A stretch of 64,000 bases of DNA from Erythrobacter cryptus DSM 12079 (GTDB lineage Bacteria > Pseudomonadota > Alphaproteobacteria > Sphingomonadales > Sphingomonadaceae), in contig NZ_AUHC01000005.1 of assembly GCF_000422985.1 (NCBI RefSeq), positions 1 through 64,000 of the forward strand. The letters are read 5' to 3'. The position numbers were made by a program, and so were the translations under genes. The notes below the pieces were generated by a model. That model saw only the letters and a list, made by a program, of their open reading frames with translations. It did not search any database and had not been told where the DNA came from. Below are positions 55,957 to 64,000 of the stretch, in pieces; within the stretch, counting starts at the first letter, position 1, and each line of letters begins with the position of its first letter.

Positions 55957-56840
55957 TCGGCCCCTTCATGGCAAGCACAAAAACCACTTCCGCTCAGGCC
56001 CAGCCCGAAAAGATCAACTGGATCGCGGAAATCCGCGGCCTGGCCTTGATGCTGCTTGCCGTTCTGGCCTTCCACAGCCTGGTGGCCAAGCCCTTCTACA
56101 TCCCCTCGACCTCAATGATGCCGACCTTGTGGGTGGGCGACCGGCTGGTGGTGAGCAAATATCCCTATGGCTGGTCATGGGCCTCGGCGAGCTTCCACCT
56201 CTTGCCGCGCGGCAGCTGGCGGGTGTGGCCCAAGACGCCCGAATATGGCGATATCGTCATCCCCGTGCACCCCTTGCGCGACGAGGACTACATCAAGCGC
56301 GTGGTGGCACTGCCGGGCGATACCATCGAGGTGCGCGGCGGGCAGATCATCCTCAACGGCAAGCCGATCAAGCGCGAGGTGGTGCCCCCGGTGCGCCTGC
56401 CCTTCGAGCCTGATCTGATCTGCCGCGATGGCCCGTGCCTTGCGAGCTTCGAGGCCTATCGCGAGACCGGGCCGGACGGGCGCGACTATTTCGCCCCGCC
56501 CACCTGGCGCGAAACCCTGCCCAATGGCGCGACCTATCTGACCATCGATTTCATCGATCAGCCGCTCGATGATTTCGGCCCCTACACTGTGCCCAAGGAC
56601 AGCGTCTTCGTGATGGGCGACAATCGCGACCAGAGCGCCGACAGCCGCGCCCCGGCCGAGGAAAACGGGCTGGGTGGCGGGGTGCCGATGGCCAATATCG
56701 GCGGGCGCGCGGAGTTCATCACCTTCAGCCTCGATGGCTCGACCACCTGGAACCCGGCGACCTGGCTTTCGAGCCTGCGGCCCGGCCGCGCCTGGACCAG
56801 CCTGCGCCCGCCGCTGGTGGAAGGCGCGGCCAAGCACTAG
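55953..56840 (+). CDS. lepB: Signal peptidase I
   Basis: A 295-residue membrane protease. The catalytic serine is in [19 protein letters not shown], the lysine in [14 protein letters not shown], and the C-terminal box is [13 protein letters not shown]. One N-terminal anchor ([20 protein letters not shown]). It removes signal peptides in the periplasm, including the ones predicted here. Start is GTG 55953 (overlap with acpS) or ATG 55968 (MASTKTTS). Confidence 0.95.
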   Translation: MIGPFMASTKTTSAQAQPEKINWIAEIRGLALMLLAVLAFHSLVAKPFYIPSTSMMPTLWVGDRLVVSKYPYGWSWASASFHLLPRGSWRVWPKTPEYGDIVIPVHPLRDEDYIKRVVALPGDTIEVRGGQIILNGKPIKREVVPPVRLPFEPDLICRDGPCLASFEAYRETGPDGRDYFAPPTWRETLPNGATYLTIDFIDQPLDDFGPYTVPKDSVFVMGDNRDQSADSRAPAEENGLGGGVPMANIGGRAEFITFSLDGSTTWNPATWLSSLRPGRAWTSLRPPLVEGAAKH

Positions 56841-56860
56841 CAAAGGGGGCAAACCAGCCC

Positions 56861-57997
56861 ATGGCGCGCAAGTTCCTCTATATCGTGGCGGCGGTGATCG
56901 TGCTCGTCATCGGGGCGCGGATCGTTTACGAATTGTTCCAGAAGGAACTGGCGGCGATTGCGCTGGTGCCCTCCGCGCCCTTTGCCCCGGTCAGCCCGCT
57001 TGAAGAGAGCGCCTATGAGGCGGCGGGCATGTGGTATGCGCGCCCCGGCATCGGTCTTGGCGATCCCACCCGCTGGCAGCCGCCGCTCGCTCCCGGCGCT
57101 GCCCCGCTCCCGGCAGACGAGGCGCCACCCTTCGCGGTGTTCTTCGTCCACCCGACGAGCTATCTCAACCGGGCCGCCTGGAACGCGCCGCTCGCAAATG
57201 GCGGCGATCCCGAGGCTGAGCGCATTGCCCGCATCTATTTGCGCGGCATGGCGAGCGCCTTCAACCCGGCGCAGGAGATCTGGGCGCCGCGCTATCGCCA
57301 GGCGACCATGGGCGCCTTCCTCACCGATGCGCCCGAAGCGCGCCAGGCGCTCGATGCCGCCTATGGCGATGTGCGCGAAGCCTTCCGCTTCTTTCTTTCC
57401 ACCATCGACCCCACGATGCCCTTCGTGCTCGCCGGCCATTCGCAAGGCGCGCTCCATCTCAAGCGCCTGATTGCCGAGGAAGTGAAGGGCACCCCGGCAG
57501 CGCGCCGGCTGGTGGCGGCCTATCTCATCGGCTGGCCGGTCTCGCCCCACCGCGATCTGCCCGCTATGGGCCTTCCCGCCTGCGGTGCGCCAGACCAGAC
57601 CGGCTGCGTCATCAGCTGGTCGAGCTTTGCCGAGCCGGCCGATCCCGCGCAAGTGCTCGAAGCCTATGGCAAGACCCCGGCGCTCGATGGCACGCCGCCG
57701 GGCGCCGAGCCGATGCTGTGCACCAATCCGCTGACCGGCATGCCCGGCGGCGCCGCGCCCGCCAGCGCCAATCTCGGCACGCTGGTGCCCGAGGACACGA
57801 TGGAGAAGGGCGAACTCGTCCCCGGACTCGTCCCGGCGCGCTGCGACAGCCGCGGGATCCTGTTGATCGGCCCGCCGCCCGAAATGGGCAGCTATGTCCT
57901 GCCGGGCAACAATTACCACGTCTATGATATCCCGCTGTTCTGGGCCAACACCCGGGCCGATGTCATCCGCCGCGCCGCAGCCTGGAAAGCCCCCTAG
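56861..57997 (+). CDS. DUF3089 alpha/beta hydrolase
   Basis: A 378-residue protein with an N-terminal membrane anchor (FLYIVAAVIVLVIGARIVYE) and a lipase-like fold. The nucleophile elbow is VLAGHSQGALHLKRL (Ser in GHSQG); VFFVHPTSYLNRAAWN and WAPRYRQATMGAFL are DUF3089 signatures. It may act on membrane or cell-envelope lipids; the substrate is unknown. It lies 20 nt behind lepB and 5 nt before ruvX. Confidence 0.85.
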   Translation: MARKFLYIVAAVIVLVIGARIVYELFQKELAAIALVPSAPFAPVSPLEESAYEAAGMWYARPGIGLGDPTRWQPPLAPGAAPLPADEAPPFAVFFVHPTSYLNRAAWNAPLANGGDPEAERIARIYLRGMASAFNPAQEIWAPRYRQATMGAFLTDAPEARQALDAAYGDVREAFRFFLSTIDPTMPFVLAGHSQGALHLKRLIAEEVKGTPAARRLVAAYLIGWPVSPHRDLPAMGLPACGAPDQTGCVISWSSFAEPADPAQVLEAYGKTPALDGTPPGAEPMLCTNPLTGMPGGAAPASANLGTLVPEDTMEKGELVPGLVPARCDSRGILLIGPPPEMGSYVLPGNNYHVYDIPLFWANTRADVIRRAAAWKAP

Positions 57998-58002
57998 AGC
58001 CG

Positions 58003-58482
58003 ATGGACGCACTGATCCACGAGGATGCGCGCGGCTTTGCTGCGGCGCTTGCGGATGGCGGGGTGCTGCTCGGCCTTGACCTCGGTACGCGGACCATCGG
58101 CACCGCGCTGTGCGATGCCGGCTGGCGCTTTGCCACCAATCACACCACCCTTCCCCGCAGCAAGTGGGGAAAGGACCGCGAGGCGCTTGCCGCGTTGATC
58201 ACGGCACGAGCGGTCAGGGGCATCGTGCTCGGCCTGCCGCGCAACATGGACGGTTCGGAAGGCCCGCGCGCCCAGGCCAGCCGCGCCTATGCCCGCAACC
58301 TTGCCGCCGCCTTCGGCCTGCCGATCCTGCTCTGGGACGAGCGCTGGTCAACCCAGGCAGCCGAAGCGGCGATGATCGATCAGGATATGAGCCGGGCCAA
58401 GCGCGCGCGCGCGATCGATGCCCATGCCGCTGCGGTGATCCTGCAAGGGGCGATCGACCGGCTCGCCGGCGGCGTGCTCTAA
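58003..58482 (+). CDS. ruvX: Holliday junction resolvase-like protein YqgF/RuvX
   Basis: A 159-residue RNase H-fold protein. LLGLDLGTRTIGTALCD holds the first catalytic aspartate and ILLWDERWSTQAAEAAMID the second region; IVLGLPRNMDGSEGPRAQA is the family core. In E. coli YqgF is involved in 16S rRNA 5' processing. Its stop overlaps the stop of the next convergent gene. Confidence 0.93.
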   Translation: MDALIHEDARGFAAALADGGVLLGLDLGTRTIGTALCDAGWRFATNHTTLPRSKWGKDREALAALITARAVRGIVLGLPRNMDGSEGPRAQASRAYARNLAAAFGLPILLWDERWSTQAAEAAMIDQDMSRAKRARAIDAHAAAVILQGAIDRLAGGVL

Positions 58483-59396
58483 CCTTCCCGTGCCGATAGC
58501 ATCCGGCGCCGTGCCCGGGCGGCGCCGGCCACCATGCGGCTACCCGAAAGCTCCGCCGCGCGCCAGATCGCCTCGGCAGCTTCGGCATCGGCGGCGATTT
58601 CCGCCCGCGCCGCAAAGCTGGCGAGGCGCAGCCGATCGCTGGGATGATGCGCGCCGACCCATGCGGCATAGTCGAGCGCCGCATCCGTCCCGCTCGCCAC
58701 CGCCACCTTCAGCAGCACCTCCTGCACATTGGGGTTGAGGAGCCGCGCCAGCGTGCCGCGCTCCAGATCAAAGCCATACTGATCGAACCAGGCCTGGGCC
58801 GGATCCACCGCAATGAGGTTGAGCGAGACCGAGAGGCTTTCGGGCGGGTGCTGGCAATGCACATCGACATGGCGGCGATAGAGCATGAGCTTGCCCGGGG
58901 TGAGCGCGCTGCGCTCGACGAAACGCAGGCCTGCACCCTCGCCCGTGTAGCCGGCAAGCGCCTGATAATCTTCCTCGTAATAGTCGCTGACATAGCCCGG
59001 GCCGCAATAACCCACGGTGAGAAAATCGAAATTGTGGTCATGCGCAATGCCATAGACAAAGCTTTGCGGCCCGCTTGCATGAAAGGCATGGTCGTGCGGC
59101 GCGGGCCAAATCGCCGCGCGCAGGAAGGCGGCTCCCGGGCGGCTCAAGCGCGGGCGGCTGAGCATGAGCGCCTGCACCCCATAGGCGCTGTCAATCAGCG
59201 CGCCAGTGCGACCGGCCAGTTGATCGACCAGCAATTCGCCGAGGAAGTCGCGGTTGTTAGCCAGCCGCCGCATCCAATCGGCCGCTTCGCGGGTGCTGGC
59301 CGGATCGTCGGCCAGGAAGGCAATGTCCTCGAGCGCTGCGACGCATTCGGCAAGCGTGCAGCTCTCCTCATGAGGATTGTCGATCACCAGCGGCAT
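58479..59396 (-). CDS. Uncharacterised protein C of a three-gene unit: cupin-like core and helical tail
   Basis: A 305-residue soluble protein. The middle (about residues 85-200) has a metal-ligand-like pattern: YGIAHDHNFDFLTVGYCGPG, a tyrosine/glutamate cluster (SDYYEEDYQALAGY), then GKLMLYRRHVDVHCQHPPES and LSVSLNLIAVDP. This fits a cupin-like beta-barrel with two or three histidines, judged by eye only. The last 80 residues are helical and repeat-like (EVLLKVAVASGTDAALDYAA). I do not recognise the family by name. Start ATG 59396 shares one base with the stop of the preceding gene, so they are coupled. Convergent with ruvX. Confidence 0.6.
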   Translation of the reverse strand: MPLVIDNPHEESCTLAECVAALEDIAFLADDPASTREAADWMRRLANNRDFLGELLVDQLAGRTGALIDSAYGVQALMLSRPRLSRPGAAFLRAAIWPAPHDHAFHASGPQSFVYGIAHDHNFDFLTVGYCGPGYVSDYYEEDYQALAGYTGEGAGLRFVERSALTPGKLMLYRRHVDVHCQHPPESLSVSLNLIAVDPAQAWFDQYGFDLERGTLARLLNPNVQEVLLKVAVASGTDAALDYAAWVGAHHPSDRLRLASFAARAEIAADAEAAEAIWRAAELSGSRMVAGAARARRRMLSAREG

Positions 59397-60337
59397 CAGG
59401 CTGCCTCGGTCAATAGTGCGGCCATCTCGGGCCGACCCGCGCACAGCCGCGCCGTCAGGCCGCGCGCCTCAGCCGCAAGCGGATCGGCAGGATCGCCCGC
59501 CAGCGCGCCGAGGAGTTTGAGACCTTCCGCCGCATCGAGCGCCAGCGCCTGGCGCAGCGCTTCCCAGCGCAGATCGCGCGCTGCCGCCTGGTCGCGTACC
59601 AGCCGCGCCATGTGCAAGAGCGCCGGGCGATGGCCAAGTGCGCCGAGCACGTCCAGCGCCATGAGCTTCTGGCTGGTGCGCTTGCACCCGCTCACTCGCC
59701 GCAGCACGCGCCCATCAGCGCAGGCGACCAGCGCCCCTTCAGCAGGCGTATCGGGCACGCGGATCAGCTGCAGGAGCACAAGCGGGCGGGTGACGGCGAC
59801 GATCCGGCGGGCCTCGCCCACCCCGCGGCGCGCGAGCTTAACGCCTGGGTTGAGCGCAATTTCGGCACTCATCAGGCTTGCGGGCGCCCGCTGATAGCAG
59901 ATCGCCGCGCCTTCGCCGGCCAGCACCACTTCGTGCACCTCGCCATCCTCGAAGAGCACGGCCTCAGGCACAGCGCTGGCCCGGGGAGCGTGGACGACAA
60001 GGCCCAGCACCGCGCCGGCGTGAGCGGCAAGTTCGAGCCGGACGAGGCCCTCGGCGCTGCGGTGGCCAAGCGCGGGCAAGGCCAGCGGCTCGGCCCTCAA
60101 GGCGGCGAACAGCGGCTGCAACAGGCTTGCAAGCAGGGCTTGGCCCGCCTGTGCATCGGCGAAAAGGCGAGCGAGCACCGGGCACTGCTCCAGCCCCGCA
60201 CCCCCGGCATGGCGCGCCAGTTCCGCGGTGATCGCGCCCACCTCGCTCTGCGCGCGCCATGTGGCGAGCGCCGCCTCGGTCAGCGGCTGGTCTGGCCCCT
60301 GCGCGCGCAGCCGGGCGAGCGCAGGATCAACCCGCAT
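59396..60337 (-). CDS. Uncharacterised protein B of the three-gene unit: helical tail, degenerate cupin-like core
   Basis: A 313-residue soluble protein. The middle third (DGEVHEVVLAGEGAAICYQR, MSAEIALNPGVKLARRG, then RPLVLLQLIRV) lines up in order with the cupin-like part of protein C, but lacks its histidines. The C-terminal third is helical and looks like HEAT-type repeats (MALDVLGALGHRPALLHMAR, EALRQALALDAAEGLKLLGA). The start ATG 60337 (MRVDPALARLRA) is 7 nt behind the peptide's stop. No signal peptide or membrane helix. Function unknown. Confidence 0.6.
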   Translation of the reverse strand: MRVDPALARLRAQGPDQPLTEAALATWRAQSEVGAITAELARHAGGAGLEQCPVLARLFADAQAGQALLASLLQPLFAALRAEPLALPALGHRSAEGLVRLELAAHAGAVLGLVVHAPRASAVPEAVLFEDGEVHEVVLAGEGAAICYQRAPASLMSAEIALNPGVKLARRGVGEARRIVAVTRPLVLLQLIRVPDTPAEGALVACADGRVLRRVSGCKRTSQKLMALDVLGALGHRPALLHMARLVRDQAAARDLRWEALRQALALDAAEGLKLLGALAGDPADPLAAEARGLTARLCAGRPEMAALLTEAA

Positions 60338-60344
60338 CGCGCGC

Positions 60345-60485
60345 TCACTTGGGCAGGATCTCGTAGAGATAGACCATGATCTCGAAGACCCGGTCGTCAA
60401 CCTGGCCGCCGGCCTCGATCACCGCGCCGAACAGCGCGGCGGCATCATCGAGCAGCGGGATCTCGTTGAGTTCGATTCTGGGCAT
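60345..60485 (-). CDS. 46-residue peptide, first gene of the three-gene unit
   Basis: A small acidic peptide: PRIELNEIPLLDDAAALFG at the start, then VDDRVFEIMVYLYEILPK at the end. A clear ribosome site (AAGGGGAA) lies ahead of the ATG at 60485. The next gene begins 7 nt after its stop. It has an amphipathic pattern but no signal, no Cys, and no recognised domain. It could be a precursor of a modified peptide, or a small partner protein of the two larger ones. Below normal ORF cutoffs. Confidence 0.5.
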   Translation of the reverse strand: MPRIELNEIPLLDDAAALFGAVIEAGGQVDDRVFEIMVYLYEILPK

Positions 60486-60617
60486 GTGGCGTTCCCCTTC
60501 CCCTTGTGCGGCGGCGCGCCTGTGCGGCAAGCGCCCGCCGGCAAGCGTGCGCGCCGGCATGAGGGATGCAAAATTAAAAGATTGCAACCCTGCCGCCGCC
60601 GCTCCTATTGCCAGCGC

Positions 60618-61100
60618 ATGACCACGCCTGCTGCCCGTTTCGATGCGCGCACCGCCTCGCAATGGTTCTTCCGCCATGGCCATACCGGTTGGCTCGGCCT
60701 CAGGTTCACCGATCAGGGGGACAACTGGGTCGAGCTGGAACTGCCTTGGCGCGCCGATCTCATCGGCGATCCCGGCCGCGAGGTGCTCGCCTCTGGCCCG
60801 ATCATCAGCCTCATGGACATGGCCAGCGGCATGGCGATCTGGCAGACCCGCGGCACTTTTGCCCCGGTGGCAACGCTCGATCTTAGGGTGGATTACCAGC
60901 GCCCGGCGCGCCCCCGGGCGAGCGTCAGGGGAAGGGTCGAATGCTATCGCACCACCCGCTCGGCCGCCTTCGTGCGCGGCATTGCCTATGATGCCGACCC
61001 GGCCGATCCGGTCGCCCATGTGGCCGGCTGCTTCATGACCATTGCCGCCGATCCGCGCCAGGAGGTGCCCGCACTCAAGGGAGCTGTTGGCCTTGGCTGA
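60618..61100 (+). CDS. PaaI-type hot-dog thioesterase
   Basis: A 160-residue hot-dog protein: WFFRHGHTGWLGLRFTDQGD, then PIISLMDMASGMAIWQTRGT (the central helix with aspartate) and VATLDLRVDYQRPARPRASV. Likely acyl-CoA thioesterase; substrate unknown. Start is ATG 60618, the first in-frame start after the divergent peptide gene; the open frame goes on upstream through other genes. It is followed by a second hot-dog gene with overlap. Confidence 0.85.
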   Translation: MTTPAARFDARTASQWFFRHGHTGWLGLRFTDQGDNWVELELPWRADLIGDPGREVLASGPIISLMDMASGMAIWQTRGTFAPVATLDLRVDYQRPARPRASVRGRVECYRTTRSAAFVRGIAYDADPADPVAHVAGCFMTIAADPRQEVPALKGAVGLG

Positions 61101-61491
61101 CACGATCATCGAACTGCCCGCCTATGCCCGCTCGCTCGGGATCAAACTCACTGGCGAGGAAGAGGCGGGGATGCCGGTGCTGCGGCTTGATTTTGGAGAA
61201 ATGGTCGAGGGCCGCCCCCGGCACTTCCACGGCGGGGCGACCGCCGGGCTGCTCGAGACCGCTGGCTATGCCGCGCTGCGCACCGCGCTGGTGGCGGCCG
61301 GGCGCGATCCGGTGATGAAGCCGATCAACATCACGGTGCAATATCTCTCCGCAGGCCGGTCGCAGGCGAGCCATGCGGTGGGCCGCATCACCCGCCTCGG
61401 GCGGCGCAACGCCAATATCGCGGTCGAGGCCTGGCAGGATGATCGCAGCCGCCCGATCGCCACCGCGGTGATGAACATCCTGATGGTCTAA
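61093..61491 (+). CDS. PaaI-type hot-dog thioesterase, second copy
   Basis: A protein of about 132 residues with VEGRPRHFHGGATAGLLETA, the usual HGG-containing central helix of PaaI-type thioesterases, and KPINITVQYLSAGRSQ. Start choice: TTG 61093 has AAGGGAG 9 nt upstream and overlaps the previous stop by 8 nt; an ATG at 61042 would overlap by 59 nt. The two genes are probably a heterodimer or paralogous pair, co-translated. Confidence 0.78.
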   Translation: MADTIIELPAYARSLGIKLTGEEEAGMPVLRLDFGEMVEGRPRHFHGGATAGLLETAGYAALRTALVAAGRDPVMKPINITVQYLSAGRSQASHAVGRITRLGRRNANIAVEAWQDDRSRPIATAVMNILMV

Positions 61492-61521
61492 CGCCGCGGC
61501 GGCGCGAAGGTGATGGCGGCC

Positions 61522-63720
61522 TTATGGCGGGCCGGTGGGCGATACCGAGGGCGTCGGCGCCGGCGCCGGCGCGGGCTGCACCGCCACCCCGCCCCCATCG
61601 ATCCTGAGTTCGACCGGCACGCCTTCCTGCCGCAGGGTAACGCCAGTGCCCTCGATGCTGATCGTGGCCCCCTCCTGCCCGAGCGGGAGCGCCCCGCCCT
61701 CGACATCGAGCGGCTGCACCGGGCCTTCGGGGTCGGGGGTGGTATCGGGCCGGGGCCGCCCCTCGCCCTCGATCCTGAGCGCCCCGCGCATGAAATCGCG
61801 CCAGATCCGCGCGGGCAGGCTGCCCCCGGTGATCCCGGCAAGCGGGGTGTTGTTATCATTGCCGATCCACACGCCGACAACCAGATCGCCGGCATAGCCC
61901 ACGAACAGCGCATCGCGGTAATCCTGGGTGGTGCCGGTCTTGCCGAAATTGGCAACCGGCAGGCGCGCCGCGCGCCCGGTGCCGCGGTTGATCGCGGCGC
62001 GTAGCATCGCCTCCATGTCCGCATGGGTGCGGCGCGAGAAGCTGCGCTTGCCGCTCGTCAGCCATTCCCACCAGCCCGGCTCGCCCCGGGCAAAGGGATG
62101 GGGTTCAACCGGGAACTGGTTGGCCGCGATCCCGGCATAGGCGGCGGTGAGTTCGAGCAAGGTCATCGCGCTGGTGCCGAGCGCGAGGCTCGGGTCACCC
62201 TCGGCCATCGGGGCGCGGATGCCGAGGCGCCGGGCGGTGCGGATCACCTTGTCGCTGCCCACCGCCTGGAGCAGCCGCACCGCAGCGACATTGCTCGATG
62301 AGGCAAAGGCATCTTCCAGCGTGATCTTGTCCGAATAGCGCCCCCCGGCATTGCGCGGGCGATAGCTGCCTTCGACAATCTCGGTGTTGGCGATGGTATC
62401 GGACGGCTTCCACCCTTCCTCGAGCGCGGTCAGATAGACGAAGGTCTTGAAGGTCGATCCCGGCTGGCGGCGCGCCTGGGTGGCGCGGTTGAAGGGCGAA
62501 CGCGCATAGTCGCGCCCACCGACCATCGCCACCACCTCGCCGTTGCGGCGCATGGCCACCAGCGCCACCTGCGCCTTGCCCAGCGGCGCGCGAGCGACAA
62601 TCCGGCTTGCCAGCCCCTGAAGCCGGGCATCGAGTGTGGTGGTGATGGTTTGCGTGGCATAGCTTGCCTCGATCCCCTCGCGCGCCAGCGGCAGGGCCCA
62701 ATCGGCAAAATAGGTGCCGGTGGGCAGCTTGTCGTCGCGCGTGCGCACGTCAAGCCGGGGATCGGGCAGCGCCGCGGCCTCGGCCGGGGTGAGGTAGCCT
62801 TCCTCCACCATCGCCGCGATCACCTGCTCCATGCGCGCCCTGGCCTTGTCATAATGGCGCGTGGGGGCATAGCGCGAGGGCGCCTGCAACAAGCCGGCCA
62901 GCATCGCCGCCTGTTCGGGCCTGAGCTTTTCCGGCTGGCGGTAGAAATAGTGCAGGGACGCGGCGCGCAGGCCATATTGGTTGTCGCCGAAATAGGCGTT
63001 GGACAGATACCGCTCGAGGATCTCGTCCTTGGTCAGCCAAGCCTCGAGCCAGAAAGCGATCAGCGCCTCGCGCGCCTTGCGGCTGAGCGATTGTTCGGGC
63101 GTGAGGAAGGTGAACTTGGCGAGCTGCTGGGTGATGGTCGAGCCGCCGCCATAGCCGGTGAGCGCCGCCCGGGCGATACCGCGCGGATCGATGCCCCAAT
63201 GGCTGTAGAAGCGCCGGTCCTCGATCGCGAGGAAAGCCTGCACCACGTGCGGGGGGAGGTCAGCAACCCTGACCGGGGCGGCAACGATCGCCCCCTGCCG
63301 CGCGATCGGGGTGCCATCGCTGGCAAGCAGGGTGATCTGCGGCGGGGCGATGGGTTCAAGGCTCTTGGAAAGCGGCGCGGTGATGGCGAGCCAGGCGATG
63401 AGCAGAGCAAAGAGGCCGAGGGCGGCGATAAGCCCCCGCCCCGCCCACCACAGGCGCGAGCGGCCCTGCCAATAGGCGCGCTGCCACCATCTGCGCCGAC
63501 GCCGCTCCTCGGCGGAAAGCGCTTCATCGATCGCGCCAAGCCGCGCGTCCCAGGCGGCATAATCAGGGGCGCCAGCGGCGCGCGCGCCGGGGCGTTCCTC
63601 GGGCTCGTCATCATCGAGCGCGCGGGTCGATTCGTAGAGCGGGAAGAAGCCGCCGGGCGCATCCTCGCCAGCGCGCGCGCCAGCCGGTGTGCCCTTGCGG
63701 AATCGATCGAGGAAAGCCAT
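61522..63720 (-). CDS. Penicillin-binding protein 1A-type bifunctional transglycosylase/transpeptidase
   Basis: A 732-residue class A PBP. The N-terminal 90 residues are cytoplasmic and charged, then one helix (LIAALGLFALLIAWLAITAP). The GT51 glycosyltransferase shows AIEDRRFYSHWGIDPRGIAR and GGGSTITQQLAKFTFL; the transpeptidase has QPGSTFKTFVYL (the SxxK serine), SSSNVAAVRL (SxN) and GKTGTTQDYRDA (KTG). The C-terminus is Pro/Ala-rich. It polymerises and cross-links peptidoglycan. Confidence 0.94.
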   Translation of the reverse strand: MAFLDRFRKGTPAGARAGEDAPGGFFPLYESTRALDDDEPEERPGARAAGAPDYAAWDARLGAIDEALSAEERRRRRWWQRAYWQGRSRLWWAGRGLIAALGLFALLIAWLAITAPLSKSLEPIAPPQITLLASDGTPIARQGAIVAAPVRVADLPPHVVQAFLAIEDRRFYSHWGIDPRGIARAALTGYGGGSTITQQLAKFTFLTPEQSLSRKAREALIAFWLEAWLTKDEILERYLSNAYFGDNQYGLRAASLHYFYRQPEKLRPEQAAMLAGLLQAPSRYAPTRHYDKARARMEQVIAAMVEEGYLTPAEAAALPDPRLDVRTRDDKLPTGTYFADWALPLAREGIEASYATQTITTTLDARLQGLASRIVARAPLGKAQVALVAMRRNGEVVAMVGGRDYARSPFNRATQARRQPGSTFKTFVYLTALEEGWKPSDTIANTEIVEGSYRPRNAGGRYSDKITLEDAFASSSNVAAVRLLQAVGSDKVIRTARRLGIRAPMAEGDPSLALGTSAMTLLELTAAYAGIAANQFPVEPHPFARGEPGWWEWLTSGKRSFSRRTHADMEAMLRAAINRGTGRAARLPVANFGKTGTTQDYRDALFVGYAGDLVVGVWIGNDNNTPLAGITGGSLPARIWRDFMRGALRIEGEGRPRPDTTPDPEGPVQPLDVEGGALPLGQEGATISIEGTGVTLRQEGVPVELRIDGGGVAVQPAPAPAPTPSVSPTGPP

Positions 63721-63890
63721 CGCGCCCGCTGTATTACCAGCCTAGCACACTCGGCCGCAAGCGCCTTGGTCAGCGCCGCTTGGCTGCCCCTTCCGGCAGG
63801 TCGTCGCCTCAGGGCGCTGGCAATCTTCGGCGACCAGTTGCTTCCCGCCAACGCACAACTTTTGGCGCAGCGACGGGGCATGCCAAACCG

Positions 63891-64000
63891 ATGTCCGATG
63901 CGGCACAAGGCGCCATCGTAACCGCCTTGCGGGTCCGGCTCTCGTCAGAAGAGAGCTGGAACGACTGGGTTGCAGGAATTGCACACATGCCCCTGCTGCT
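63891..64000 (+). CDS. Partial gene at the window edge, unknown
   Basis: An ATG at 63891 opens a frame (SDAAQGAIVTALRVRLSSEE, then WNDWVAGIAHMPLLL) that runs off the window end. With only 36 residues no family can be named. The preceding gap 63721-63890 contains nothing else clear. Confidence 0.35.
   Translation, partial: MSDAAQGAIVTALRVRLSSEESWNDWVAGIAHMPLL

Overview
This is a GC-rich, densely packed chromosomal segment from an alphaproteobacterium, most probably order Sphingomonadales (Erythrobacteraceae or Sphingomonadaceae). The evidence is the gene content and order: an aa3-oxidase cluster ctaC-ctaD-ctaB-small ORF-ctaG-ctaE-DUF983-SURF1 followed by thrC, a pyrE-pdxJ-acpS-lepB run, class I lysyl-tRNA synthetase, plant-type glutamate-cysteine ligase, UbiA, and an FnrN-like regulator. 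No rRNA, tRNA or CRISPR array was seen. The assignment is an inference from families and codon use; no database was searched.

Layout. Positions 1-4.4 kb are a scarred accessory patch: a frameshifted N-terminal piece of an IS5-family transposase, a CHASE3/PAS histidine kinase broken by two frameshifts and cut before the end of its ATPase domain, a remnant of a membrane-protein gene, the C-terminal piece of a different IS5-type transposase, and one strikingly AT-rich gene (3205-4347) with a DUF4145-like C-terminal region. The rest is ordinary chromosome. From 4.6 to 16.9 kb: M28 peptidase and diguanylate cyclase, EttA, a degenerate GGDEF protein, a PNPOx-like protein, an RcnB-like periplasmic protein, LysRS, an iron-sulfur DinG-type helicase and a SixA-type phosphatase. 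From 17 to 25.8 kb: an ABC transporter whose permease is fused to an M1 peptidase, YedK, UbiA, RsmE, GshA and an ABM-domain protein. From 25.8 to 41 kb: an ICMT-like membrane protein, BamB and YfgM, a glycosyltransferase and hydrolase, SelO, AstD, RarD, PyrC, YgfZ, TetR and GNAT proteins, L27 and L21, and a lipoprotein. From 41.2 to 45 kb: an Fnr-type regulator, a membrane protein with a good Fnr box in front, and moaE-moaD-moaA-folB. From 45 to 53.7 kb: the cytochrome c oxidase cluster, with thrC and a methyltransferase at its tail. From 53.9 to 58.5 kb: pyrE-pdxJ-ORF-acpS-lepB-DUF3089-ruvX, with mostly 4-nt stop/start overlaps. From 58.5 to 64 kb: an uncharacterised three-gene unit, two hot-dog proteins, a PBP1A-type enzyme and the start of one unknown gene.

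The genes mainly serve aerobic respiration and its assembly (oxidase, heme O synthesis, Cox11, SURF1, ubiquinone), molybdopterin and folate cofactors, pyrimidine and pyridoxal synthesis, envelope biogenesis (BamB, LepB, PBP1A) and translation. The two places most worth follow-up are the tightly coupled trio at 58479-60485 (a 46-residue peptide plus two proteins that seem to share a cupin-like core and a helical tail) and the AT-rich DUF4145-like gene in the IS-scarred region, which has a perfect 8+8 bp dyad just before its start codon.
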